Shown here in pieces: positions 48,412 through 59,522 of a stretch of 64,000 bases of DNA (position 1 is its first letter; each line of letters opens with the position of its first letter). Position numbers and translations under genes: made by a program. The notes under the pieces were generated by a model. That model was not told the DNA's origin. It was given only the letters and a program-made list of their open reading frames with translations, and ran no database searches. This stretch comes from Crambe crambe (Eukaryota > Porifera > Demospongiae > Poecilosclerida > Crambeidae): assembly GCA_963924555.1 (NCBI GenBank), contig OZ004597.1:2250404-2314403 (forward strand), read 5' to 3'.

Positions 48412-49833
48412 ATGAGTTGTACCCCATTTATCTTCATTGGTGAGCATTCTGTAAGAGTCCCTAGTTTCACTTGGTCAGTCTCTCCGATTGCACACACACA
48501 GTGACAATCCAAGCAGTGGTACTGCAGCTGGCTTCTTCCCAGAGCTGTGGCAATCTTCCTGCTAATTGCAGAGCATTGGATGACAGCTGTTTGAGAATAC
48601 GATGCTCCAGTGCCGACCACACAGCATGGATTCAAGTATCCAACTGTACAGATCCTGTGCAGGTGGACCTGAGTGTTTCTGACTCAATTGGTCATCAGTA
48701 TAATAGGACCTATAGTGTCAGTGGTGAAGGTCATTGTGGAGAATTGGCTATGAATGGCACGTTGCATCTGACTGCTACTTACGATCGGAATGCTTCACAT
48801 CTCACATTTGCTGTATGTTAGGGAGAGAGAGAGAGAGAGATTCATCAATAATTTTTATGTTGAAAAAATGCCAGGTATCCTTCGTTCTTAAAGGTGACCA
48901 AACTATCGTTCCTCTTGTCCCATCCATCAAACTGCCCCTGAACCCAGCCGAGTGCATGTGCAGTTCCATTCACAGTCTCTCTGACGTCAGTGGAGGGTAC
49001 ATTGTGAATTACATGTACATGAATAGAGGCAGGCCCTGTTCCCCTGACACTAACTGTAGTGGCATGTACTGCAATATAGAATATGCTACCTACAGCGGTG
49101 GTGGATCTGTATCCCCCACTCACATCATGATTGACCCTTGTGCTCAGAGTGTAAGGATGTATACGATCGATTCTACTTTTTTTGATCAAACTGTCAATGA
49201 CTCTGATGTGATGGAAGTAACTTTTTACTATGGATTTTTAAATGTCACGATTAATCATTACAACTACTCCATGGAAGTTTCAGTGAGTAGGGTACATAGG
49301 TAACCTTGTATAGCCCTAGGCTAAGTACCTATAATAGTACAAAGCCATGAGGGGTTCAATTCTTCCCCTGTAGCTACTCCAGGAAAACTTATTTCTGGGT
49401 AGCTAGCTTGTTGGTATAACTTGCTAGATAAGATATTCTGAATTTTTATTACGTTGCTCTTTCATCTAAACTTTAATCCTTTGAAGTCTATTTCATATAT
49501 AGATGTCTTTCATTTTTCGATGGCGCAGCGACTTTTTGCCATTGCAACGCATCATCTTGGACAGAACTGGGTGTACACCCTTCACATCTTTTCCAGGCAA
49601 GTTGATGTGACAATGATGTCCAGTTGATTGAAAAAGGCACCTCACTTTTTGGGACCGAGAAGATTTTTAGAATTCCTATAAGTTGCCTCTTCAGTGAGAT
49701 GTCATAAATGCCTGTATTCCCAGCTATGATGTGGATACTCCTCTCTGGGAAATAGGTCGTATATCCATGATAACCAAATACATATTTGTCCTGTAGCTGC
49801 TCCTGTACTGGACGACCTGCCATGTTCCAATGA

Positions 49834-50120
49834 AATGTCACAGAGCGAACAGCAAGAAGCTGAGTATTTCACTGAGGAGCGGAGTTTTTGTTGCTAAAGA
49901 TAATTTGAATTTTTAAGCAGGACTCCCAAGATGCTAAGCATCTGCCTTTTTATAGCTATTTTACAGAATGAATATGATTGGTTGATACAATGCTAAAATG
50001 AGCCAATAGGATTACTATATTAAAATGACCAATGAGATTAAGTGTCTGTTATTACTTAATAATGCAAAATTAACCAATCAAGTAAGTCCACAGTCATGCT
50101 TCTAGTGTCAGTCTATCACA
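49834..50120. mobile_element. 287-bp insertion in the stalk exon of copy F
   Basis: Comparison with copy E (TGTTCCAATGACACAATA) shows 287 extra bases between two copies of CAATGA (49828-49833 and 50121-50126). The interior has repeated GACCAAT/CCAATCA-like motifs and is AT-rich. I found no convincing terminal inverted repeats, so the class is unknown. Confidence 0.6.
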
Positions 50121-50672
50121 CAATGACACAATAATCTTCAACCAACCTGGTCTGACTCTACCAGGGTATTCTGTGTGGGATAGCAGTAACCACGTGGTCA
50201 CAAAAGAATGTAATTACTAACCATAAATTTCCAGTGTGATACATAGAGTTTCAATGGGTCTATATGAAATGCATTGTTTCTCTGGAATGTAGTATAGCTA
50301 TTCTAGAACTTCATTTAACAAGCCATGTAAATGTTGCCATATCAACGTAGATTTGTAATAAGAAGTGGCTGACCAAAAATCAGCTATTGTTGGTGAGAAA
50401 TAGTTTTTTACATACTTTGAGAGTAATGAAGCTTCATATCTTGGGTATTCTTGTGGGGCTTTGCACGTTGAAAGGATGTCCTAGCTACTTCCTTAGGTGG
50501 CCACTTCGATTTCGAGGTGGACAGGTATCTACATGTAGTTGAGTTTTTCTTGTATATTTTTATTATACTGTATTACTTTATTAGCTACTTTAGCTACTTC
50601 TATAGGAGTCACACAACAGTCCCACCATCTTGCCCTTAAAGTAGCTCTGCCTGTGGTGTGCTTCATCATCAT

Positions 50673-51592
50673 CAGTCTACGCTAAGAGCAAGGTACAAAG
50701 GTTACAACTCGCGGGAAAAAGGCTATTATAAAGCAACGTTTTGCTCATTCAATATGTCTATATTTTATATTTCAATCATATTTTATCGTCTTACTACAAA
50801 GTTTATCTATAACCTACGCCGCTTAAATGACGTTTTACTTGAATATTCCATCGAAAAACGAGGCAGTTCAGCTTCTAGAGGTGAATCTACTCGACTTGGG
50901 TTGACTGTGCAAGTTGCAGCAAACGCTTTCCTGATCTTAACTCTTGCTGAGAGGTAGTCCATGCTTCATATTTCAACATACCTTTGAAACTTTTCAGTAT
51001 CCTACTTCGTGCTTCGAGATACACGGTCACAAATAGTGACAAAAACACTTTTTAACCACGAACTGAACTAACTTCAAATCTTTTATAACTCCAGATTAGA
51101 CCCACTAGTATCATTGCATACTGTAGTTGGCCCTCTATGACTAATGGCTTTAGGCTTATAACGTCCTTGCTACACGGCCTTCTTCTTCTCCGTCCATTTT
51201 CAGTAGACTGTGCAACGTGCAGCAAAAGGTCAGTGACACTTCATTTTTGGATGACATCATCCCTGACCTCAACACTATATTATACTATCATAGTACCTAC
51301 CCGTCCAGAATTAGCACTGGTTTTCTGGCTCATCTCCTCCCAAAATATTGCCTAGAAACGTCATTGGTAGGTGTGGCAGTACAGTGTGATGACACTTTGC
51401 GAATTTCGCGGTGCGCCATAATCCTTTGTTGTTCATGTCTCAGATAATTTTAGCGACAGAATTTAAAGTTGTAATAGTTGTTCACGTGAATGCTATGAAA
51501 CGTCATACCATCACGCGTGGTTTGTTTTGTGGTATGGTTGCATGCTGATAATGTAGTGAGTACCCAATTATAGTGGGTCTTAGTGTAGACTG
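50673..51592. mobile_element. 920-bp DNA transposon in the TM exon of copy F
   Basis: The ends are inverted: CAGTCTACGCTAAGA at the left and the complement of CAGTCTACACTAAGA at the right. It interrupts a sequence that is continuous in copy E (TGCTTCATCATC...GTGGTGCAGTCAGC), replacing ~35 bp of it. A motif, GACTGTGCAA-GTGCAGCAAA, occurs twice inside. No clean target duplication and no transposase-like ORF. Confidence 0.65.
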
Positions 51593-51675
51593 TCATGCAT
51601 CAGTGGTGCAGTCAGCTCGCCACCGCTACAAGAAGAAGGAATTTTTAAAAATTGCCTCCACACATTACAACTAGC

Positions 51676-52058
51676 TGTATAGAGAGCTCCAGTTAATTCA
51701 TAAAGTGATATCAGCATGACTCTTATGGGGTTGATAGTTTGAATATAGGATCTAGGAGGTGGCAAAAAGGGGTGTGGCTCTATGGGGATGGTATAATGGT
51801 GGTATGGCAATCTGTTTAGATCTCATGGGCAAATGAATTGTGTAAAAAAAAAATCAAAAAAATCAGTATACCACAGTTTAGTGTGCAAGGTTCTTTTGAT
51901 GAACAAAAGAGTAATAATTGCATCTTTCTGCTACATGTACAACAAAATGAAACACACACACACAAAATAACTAGCCATTGTTAATCTTGTCCACACTTGA
52001 TCATAACCTGCAACAATAATTATGCTGATGGTCGGTTGCTGGTACATGACACACACAA
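51676..52058. other. Duplicated downstream flank of the receptor unit
   Basis: It corresponds to the sequence after copy E (~46900-47330): the CAGTATACCACAGTTTAG stretch, CTTGTCCACACTT and CATAACCTGCAACAATA are shared. The match stops at ~52055, where the dehydrogenase fragment begins. Confidence 0.6.
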
Positions 52059-53268
52059 TTACAATACCTTGATGGCACCTCCCTCTCCTGTTTTGGCCCT
52101 CTGAAAGGCCTGCAAGGTCTCCTCCAGCTTGTAGGTGTGTGTGATGAGGGGTTTGACATCCACCTTCCCAGATGCCACCATATCCAATGCTATGGGGTAA
52201 CTAACAGAGAAGGAAGAGTGAGGCATAGTGTTATAATTCTGGACATCCACCACTCTGACTCAACTTACCAGTTAGCATAACGAAATATTCCCCGAATGTC
52301 GACTTCTCGGACTGAGGCATCCACGATGGGCATGGTTACTTCTGAAGCTCCTAGACCTACCAGCACGAGAACACCACCTGAACGAGTGGCCTGCATCAAA
52401 CACACAACATGATGGTTACTGGTCTGATTTCTAGCTCGGATCATGTGACTCTATTGTGCTGCTTACGTACATATATGGCAGTGGCTATGCTGGACTCGGC
52501 TCCTGAGCATTCTATGCTGCGATCTGGTTGGCATCCTAGGGTGGTTTCTATCTCCTTGGCTACAGCACGCCCATCTCGACTGGTCACCTTCACCACATAC
52601 GTTGCACCCATCTCTTTAGCAACTTTCAGCCGACCCTCGTCAATATCTAGAGATATGTCAAAATAGTTGCATTAATGCTATTGATATATATTCATAATGA
52701 TATTGACCTGTGATGATAACCTCAGACGCTCCACATGCTTTGGCTGTTAGCATACAGACGAGTCCTATGGGGCCAGCTCCACACACAAGGACCTTGCTGC
52801 CTAGTTTGACCCCAGCTCTCTGACAGGCATGGACCCCCACACTCAGGGGTTCCAAGAGAGCCCCTTCGTCAAAAGATACATGATCAGGCAGTCTAAAGAA
52901 GGACAAAAAAAAAAAAAAAAAAAAAAATTCGAGGTAAGAAAGAGCCTCTGAGAGGTCATTATAGAGATACTTAAGGGTCAGTACTATATTTTGCATACAA
53001 GGTCAGTATATTCTTGTATATCCAGCTAGTTAGTGCATAAATACTAACTTGTAGCAAAAATCTGCAGCATGTTTGTAGTATCTAGCAAGTGATCCATCAA
53101 TGGGTGGAGTGGCACAAAACTTCATGTCGAAACAGAGATTATAGCGTCCTCCCTTGCAGAAAGAGCACTTTCTGCAAGGGACACCAGGCTCAATAGCCAC
53201 CCTGTCTCCAGGCTTCAAATGGGTCACGCCTTTCCCCATGCCCACTACCAGTCCACTGGCCTCATGAC
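52059..53268 (-). pseudogene. SORD: 5'-truncated sorbitol dehydrogenase fragment
   Basis: Five phase-consistent exons (53268-53049, 52892-52708, 52646-52471, 52390-52269, 52200-52059) encode the sorbitol dehydrogenase sequence from GHEASG to the stop. Included are the structural-zinc cysteines ([16 protein letters not shown]), [12 protein letters not shown], the NAD-binding [10 protein letters not shown], and IECSGAES. The N-terminal ~65-70 residues, with the first catalytic-zinc cysteine, are missing. Exactly where they should be, the sequence becomes antisense receptor linker exon (~53269). The fragment keeps introns, so it came from genomic DNA, not a retrocopy. It cannot encode a normal enzyme, but all its exons are open, so the break may be recent. 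Confidence 0.85.
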
Positions 53269-53893
53269 CAATCCTCCCATTGCAACGCATCATCTTGGAC
53301 AGATCTAGATGTGCACCCTTTACACCTTTTCCAGGCAAGTTGACATCCCAGTTGAATGAGTCTTGGGTTTAACATAATTTTCTCCATGTAGCTGCTCCAG
53401 TCCCAGACAACCTGCCTGATGGGGTGACATGTTCTAATAACGGACCTGCTACAGCTGGTCCAACAACTGTCACTCGACCAGGTCTGACAACTGCAACAAC
53501 TGTCACTCGACCAGGTCTGACATCAACTAACCGACCACCTGGTCCAACAACCATCCATCAACCTGGTCCAACAACCATCAATCAAACAGGTCTATAATTT
53601 TCTTAACTACAGTGGAACCTGTTCTAGTAGTCACTTCTTAATGTGAAGCCTTGTTTTCAAGATCACTCTTACATTGTATGTTCATAATCTCTTCTATAGG
53701 AGTCACACAACAGTCCCACCTTGCCCTGAAAGTGGCTCTGCCAGTAGTGTGTATCATCCTCTTTGCAGTTTTGTTTGCTGTTGTGTTCATGGTGGTATGG
53801 ATAGCATACCATCGCTACAAGAAGAAGAGGGAATTCCATTTCCAGAGAATGGCCTTCAATGAGAGCGATGATGATGATGATGATAACATGTGA
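53269..53893 (+). pseudogene. 3' half of a receptor copy joined to the dehydrogenase fragment (copy G)
   Basis: It starts inside the linker exon (~53269-53334, [17 protein letters not shown], GC donor TTCCAG|GCAAGT). The stalk (53392-53589) and the TM/tail exon (53700-53893) follow, all in frame. The tail HRYKKKREFHFQRMAFNES plus DDDDDDNM is the best-preserved version outside gene C. No signal peptide or module exon is present. Confidence 0.78.
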
Positions 53894-54256
53894 ATCCACC
53901 CACTCCCCATCTCACAATCATGACTAGCCTAATATGGCTTACTCCTACATCATGTTATTTTATTACTATTCTCTTTTTCAAGTTCTTCATTTTTTAATTT
54001 TTTTTTTAATCACTGCTAATAGCATGCTTTATGTACTTGCACATACAACCGATATCTGTGTCATCTAGACAGGAAAGGGTCCATGGGAGCTCTGGTTTAG
54101 ACCTTTTGAACTTGGGTTATGTAAGCTATAGCTAGTTGACAGGTGGTGGTTCAGAGTGGAGTAATTTGTGATTGTCTGGGTTCACTTAAATCTGGCAGGA
54201 CATGACAGCTTATGTAGGGCCTCACTATTCTACGGAACGGAACGGGTTAGTCAGTC
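53894..54256. other. Duplicated 3' flank of the receptor unit
   Basis: Shared with sequence after genes C and D (ACTAGCCTAATATGGCTTAC, TTTGAACTTGGGTT, GTTGACAGGTGG). It ends with the 7-bp target duplication of the P-like transposon at 54250-54256. Confidence 0.6.
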
Positions 54257-54370
54257 CATAGATACTATATACTGCGCACCCTGGATAGGAAATTGGAATT
54301 TTTTCAGTGGTCACATCCGCTTTTCGGGGGGCGTGGGCGTGCAGCTGCTTTATTAGTATCTGATACCTAG

Positions 54371-55331
54371 ATGGATCCTGACGCTATCCTGCGTTTTAAT
54401 AACATATTGGAGGAAGTTACAAAACAAGAAGAGTTCAGTCTTGACACTCCAGTAAACAAAAGTATCTTGAAAGATATAGAGGACATTAAAAGCAGGGCAG
54501 AGAAGCCCCTTTTGCTATTTACAACCTTAGAAAGGGAATGTTCGGAAATTATCAGCAAAGGAGGCAGTCTACATTCAGTTGAACTATTAAAGAAAAGAAG
54601 TATTCCTAGGTTTCATAGGTTTAGGACATACAAGCTTCCAGAAATCTTGAGAAAGTTTCCATCCTTACCAACAGTTGGCAAATTGTTGCAGAAAAGATAT
54701 TTTTGTCATTTTTCAAGGCTCCTGCTCGAACACAAAGTATGCAGCGACAAAGGTGTCTAGATGACATCGAAAAGAATGCCATTCGATATGCATCTGGGTA
54801 TGTATTGAGGAGAAATATAGCAAGGATGATTCAGCAAAGATTAAGGAATGTATTAACTCATTAATTCATGATCCAACAGACTTAGACCATCTTGAAGATG
54901 TGGATGCAGATGATTTTGAGGAATACACAAGGGTTTGGTTGACCAAAACTGACAGAGGTGGTCTGCTACATGTGACAGATGAAGCATTTTGGCTGTTTTG
55001 TGAGATTGAAATTGTGATTTATGATAAGTTGATGGAGTGCTTTGCAGGAGAAGAACGTTCTGTGGCTAGTCTGACTGCAACAGCAACTGCAGACTCTGAT
55101 ATACAGTTTATTTGGTCTGAAATAAACAACATAGAAGATGAGTATCACCACCTTGCTCAGTGCCTCTTGACATCTATTGTGCAGGAATGGATTATCTTGC
55201 GAGAGCATTCTCTCCGCAACAGATTCATGGAAAATTACAAGGTATTGAGTATGACTAAAGCCAAACAAGGGAAGAAAAGCCTACGAAAAGAACTCAAGCG
55301 GAATGAGTCTTCTTCAAAAGAAGAGAAGTGA
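54371..55331 (+). pseudogene. Second transposon-encoded protein, frame-disrupted
   Basis: The first frame begins MDPDAILRFNNILEEV and ends at 54760; the last (54900-55331) contains GGLLHVTDEAFWLFCEIE and a Lys/Glu-rich C-terminus. Between them two further frames carry continuous similarity-type sequence (RYASGYVLR, then SKDDSAKIKECINSL). At least two small indels (near 54700 and near 54815) have therefore broken one ORF. A GYV-R motif of this kind is common in the C-terminal parts of animal transposases. The gene lies antisense to, and apart from, the transposase exons. The role in transposition is unknown. Confidence 0.6.
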
Positions 55332-55386
55332 TATATGGTACAGGCCATGTTAGCTACTATCAATATTATTATCATAATAATAATTA

Positions 55387-57525
55387 TTATGTATTCTTTT
55401 TCTTCTTTTTGTGTAATGGTTGGAACAGTTCTTCAATATCATTAGAGTCAAAATCAAGCATTCGCTTCACACTGCTACTCCCTCCAAGGGCCATTGAACG
55501 ACCAACCCTTATTGCCTGAGTATTCTCAATAAACCTCTTGGCAGTAGGGTTATCACTTCTTCCTCCTCTCATCCTCTGTTTGCCAAAGAAGGCTTCAAGA
55601 GGGTCCTGATTAAATCTCTCACTGAGTATGAAGCATCCTTTGCTACCACTGCTCAGAAGAGACTCGGCTAGTTCAGTGAAGGAATAAACTGCAAGCATAG
55701 GTTACAGCTAATATAGTTAGCTATTATAATTATTTAGAAATAAGTACCTGTCATACGTACACCATAAAGTGTCTCATCTGGAAGGAGCATACAGTTCTTT
55801 TCTTTGTCGGATAATTCAGGTAGTGCTTTCACTGATTCATCCCATTCCTTCAAGTATTCCAAAAAGGTCGTCTTTAGCCACTATAATTATGATGCATGGT
55901 TTGACATAATAATTGTACATATTACTATTTACCACATCACACCTTAAGCCTGGAATCCTTTGGGCTAAAATATCCCCTGAGATCAGATTTTCTCTTCTCC
56001 TTGGCCTCCTTCAAATTACGTGTATTCATACAGTCAAAAAACTTGTCAAATGTTCGACAGAATCTCTCTGTTTCCACTGTCATTTTCCACACATAATTTT
56101 CTGGCTTAAGCTCCCTCATTGAAGCAAATGAATCCGCTACAGATTTGCTGAGAACCTATAAAACAAGTGAATAATGTAATTAAAAAGGCGATACATTAGC
56201 TAGTACCTGAGCTGCGAGTCGCACATTCATCTTCCAATCTTCCAATCATGCTCCAATTCTTTAATATTTGCTTCCTCCATTAAAAAAGCATCAACTTCTA
56301 TTTGAAATCCAGGTTGTGATTTGAAGAAATGTGTATAATCACGCAATGTCCGTTTAGATGGAAGAGTAATAAAACCGGAGTCACGCATTATATCATAGGT
56401 TTTAGATGACGTAAGTGCAATATTTAAACACCATCGAATAAACAATGGATGCCATCTTCGTCCTGTATTCCCTTTCACACTCATTGCAGAAACCTAATTA
56501 CATGTAAATTCCATATGTAAGAGTCTGCTAAAATAGCTATTAACTAACTTGTTGATCCCAAAATACTCTTTTGAAATTCTGCACAGGTAATTTCTTCATT
56601 TCACCATCACGACTCTTTATTATACTTTTAAAATCATCCTCAAGCTCTTTTGTGACTTCAACACCATGCTTCTCAGTTAGATTCTTAAACCTTTTTTTCC
56701 ATCTTTGTATCTGCCTTTCCTTATTATGCAATACTTCCTTCATCCTTAATATTCTTGCTCTCTTTTGTGGTGAACGCATGTAGCGTAGGTTGGTTGTACT
56801 GGTCAACACTGAATTTTTCTTCCTGGTGTAACTGGAATGCATAGCCCTCAAATTACAACGGTACTTGTGGCACTCTGCACATGACACCTCTTTGACCAAC
56901 AATTCACATTTTGTATGTCTGACAGTGCAAGGGTAAAGATTGCCATCCATAGTTACACAATGGTTGTCCAGATAACACACGAGTTCTTTATTGGGGGACA
57001 AAATTTTTCCTGTACGCGATTCTGCCATCTTAACAAAATTGGCATCAGGATTCCCTGCACACACATTATGACTCATTATGAGGGAGAGCAACACCTTGAA
57101 TGTATCAAATGTCAGTGTGCTAGGGATGTCAAAGAGGGCTGAACACTGTATTGGGTTAACCATTTGGCTATGTATATGGACCATCCATGTTAAGTCCAAA
57201 TGCACAATCAATGACTTTGTTATAACTATAGGCTTAGTAGAAGGATGCTTTTGACGATGCAATCTAATAATCCTCAGTTCTGTCAAACTCTCATTCATTT
57301 GAAATACCCAATCAGGTGAAAAAGATTGTGATTGTAAGTGAAGAAGAAAACCTTGAAGGGTATCAGAAGTACACTAAAATAGAACAGTGACAAGATATCA
57401 AGTAAAACAAGTCTGATATGCTGTCATAATACCTTAACAGCATAAGTTTCTTTCCTCGTCTTTGGGGGGGCTAAACGTGACTTGCTTCTTGATCCATGCC
57501 CCTTCTTTCCTCGTTTACCAGGCAT
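55387..57525 (-). pseudogene. P-element-like transposase, six exons, inactivated by an 8-bp duplication
   Basis: Exons: 57525-57433, 57373-56549, 56493-56207, 56155-55943, 55880-55748, 55688-55387 (stop). They begin MPGKRGKKGHGSRSKSR. Conserved P-type transposase blocks are RRWHPLFIRWCLNI, LPSKRTLRDYT and NQDPLEAFFGKQRMRGGRSDNP near the C-terminus. A CxxC-rich segment (CAECHKYRC) lies in exon 2. All splice phases agree, except that exon 3 carries a tandem duplication of eight bases (CTTCCAAT twice, 56231-56246 on the + strand), which shifts the frame to a stop. Otherwise the gene looks complete. The role is cut-and-paste transposition; this copy is probably inactive. Confidence 0.8.
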
Positions 57526-58132
57526 TATAGCTACAGGTGTAATATTTTTTGTTTATTTTTATGCCCCTATTTTCTGCACTTCTGAGACACCTGCTATTCT
57601 TACCCCCCTAACTTTATTATGTCATAACTGGATCTCAATTTATGATTATGTTCAATACAGCAGCTCAAAGTACTTGTTGGATTATGTGTGCAATTTGCTA
57701 TGTCCTAATTGGAACAAGTTTGTAAAAAATATACCTAAAATAAATAGAAGAAAGAATAATGACTAGATTACTTCATGCATACATAAATGAAAAAGAAGCT
57801 GTAAAGTTACTTGGCTAAAATATGCAAGCAGTCTGGAGTTTATGTGCTCACAAATTCCATGCAACCTATTCTTCCTACTAAACTCTAGTTAAAGTTTGCG
57901 TAAGCAGGCAATACTTAAACTATATTTTGTTTAAGTAAGTGGTTAGTAATGAGGCTACTACAAACTTACCACTTTGGACGAAAGAAATCGCTAAACTTGA
58001 TGCAGTCAGCCTGTAACTAAGGCCATCCCAACGTGGAAATAATTATTTTCGCGAAAAGCGCATGCGGCAAACGTGCCAATTAATTGAGAGGTGGAGTTTC
58101 CTATCCAGGGTGCGCAGTATATAGTATCTATG

Positions 58133-58253
58133 GTCAGTCTATACGCCAGCCGTACCGTTCTTTCAAAGAATGTGCATCACGTGACTCGTGGGATAATATA
58201 CCAGATGTGCGTGCGCATACAATTAAAAATCTATAGCTAGCTGAGATCGATAT
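58133..58253. other. Short spacer between transposons
   Basis: About 120 bp that continue the sequence on the far side of the P-like element. They contain CATCACGTGACTCG (a CACGTG E-box) and nothing coding. Confidence 0.4.
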
Positions 58254-58601
58254 GCCACTTCCGCAGCACTGGATGTATTGCATCACCAGCACGCGGAAGG
58301 GGGGGTCTGGCACAGCGCGTATACTAAACTCGTTCTGCTGCAGCCTAGGCTGCAGTAGCATTGTGGTCTGTTGTGGTTTGGTCAGCTCCAACCTCTAATT
58401 AGGTGTTATGTAAGTGTTTTGGTTATTCTGTTGGTAATAAGCAGCCCTAAACACTCCACTGATTTTACAAGACTGCAAGAAAAAAACCTAATAAACTAAC
58501 TTCAAACTCAACTGATTTATCAATATAAATAAATAAATAAATAAATGCTTCTGCTGTGCTGGGGACTTATTAACTTTAACCATTATTTATGCTTATTCTC
58601 A

Positions 58602-58604
<3 letters not shown>

Positions 58605-58661
<57 letters not shown>
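58605..58661. repeat. (ATT)n microsatellite
   Basis: About 19 perfect ATT units inside the palindromic element; an (AATA)n stretch lies at 58525-58546. Confidence 0.95.
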
Positions 58662-58663
<2 letters not shown>

Positions 58664-59444
58664 GTTGTTTTTTTGTTGTTTTTTTTGGTTGACATTTTGA
58701 TTCTCCATGTTTCTGGATCCCCATCTCTATTCAGGTTTATTTATTTACTTTGTGTCTACTCCCATTTTGACTCTTGTTTTTCATCATTAAAAAAAAAAAT
58801 ATTATTCAAAAAAAATTTATCAATATTATACTCACTGAAATAATGCATAATGATATCTGTTTTAAAAAAGTGATTAGTCAGCAAAACATGCATAGCACGC
58901 TGTTTAAGCTTTGTCAAAATTGCATGGCATGCAGTTTACATAACACCTAATTAGAGGTTGGAGCTGACCAAACCACAACAGACCACAATGCTACTGCAGC
59001 CTAGGCTGCAGCCGGGGGGTCGGACAAGCTTTTCGCGTAATTGGCTCGCAAAGCTTTGCAAGAATAGACGCGCAGTAAAGAATGGTTGGAATGTAATTAA
59101 CCTGATGTTTGGTAGGCTGTTTCTCCAGCTTTAAGCGTTTGTAGATGATTTTACCTTGGCACAAGAAAGATCTAGTAAGCTAGTTGCTAGAAAGCAAACC
59201 AGTTTTAGCTGGGCTTTGAAATTCAGTTAGCAATTAACCTTTTTCTGAATCTCCAAAACAGGACGGGGATGGATTAGGTTCAGTCGATTTTCAGAAATCT
59301 ACCTGTTAGATCTATCTACAGTCCAATTCAAGTTCATTCAAAGCGTACATATCTCGAGGAATAGCAACTTCCAAAAATGTAAAAATGTATTGAAATTCTA
59401 TGTGAATAAAAAAGTGCCTACTCAGCAATAATTGACCTTGTCCG

Positions 59445-59489
<45 letters not shown>
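59445..59489. repeat. Poly(C) run of 45 bases
   Basis: An uninterrupted run of C next to GGGCGCCGGG. This length is unusual and prone to sequencing or assembly error. Confidence 0.9.
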
Positions 59490-59522
59490 TGGGCGCCGGG
59501 CTGCAGCAGAACGAGTTTAGTA

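Larger units (their letters stand above)
48412..51675 (+). pseudogene. Full-length receptor copy interrupted by two insertions (copy F)
   Basis: The 5' half is intact and phase-consistent: 48412-48439 (MSCTPFIFI), 48502-48812 (module 1), 48875-49282 (module 2), 49503-49596 (linker, GC donor). The stalk exon starting at 49797 is cut by a 287-bp insertion (49834-50120). The TM exon (from ~50607) is cut by a 920-bp element (50673-51592), which also coincides with loss of most of the TM core. The tail resumes at ~51604 (SARHRYKKKEFLKIAS) and is truncated. A soluble ectodomain could still be made by read-through into intron, but a membrane form could not. Confidence 0.78.
54257..58132. mobile_element. 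3.9-kb P-element-like DNA transposon with two convergent genes
   Basis: Terminal inverted repeats of ~36 bp (starting CATAGATACTATATACTGCG) occur at both ends, and GTCAGTC is directly repeated at 54250-54256 and 58133-58139. Inside are a plus-strand gene (54371-55331) and a spliced minus-strand transposase gene (57525-55387) that converge 55 bp apart. P elements usually duplicate 8 bp; 7 bp is the longest clean match here. Near the right end is the palindrome TTTTCGCGAAAA (58047-58058, E2F-like). Confidence 0.85.

Noticed and set aside
50658..50957. 99-codon frame at the start of the 50673-51592 element
   Set aside because: Begins in the receptor exon and runs into the element; no transposase motif.
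53369..53554. Minus-strand frame with VRPGRVTVV repeats
   Set aside because: Antisense of the copy G stalk repeats.
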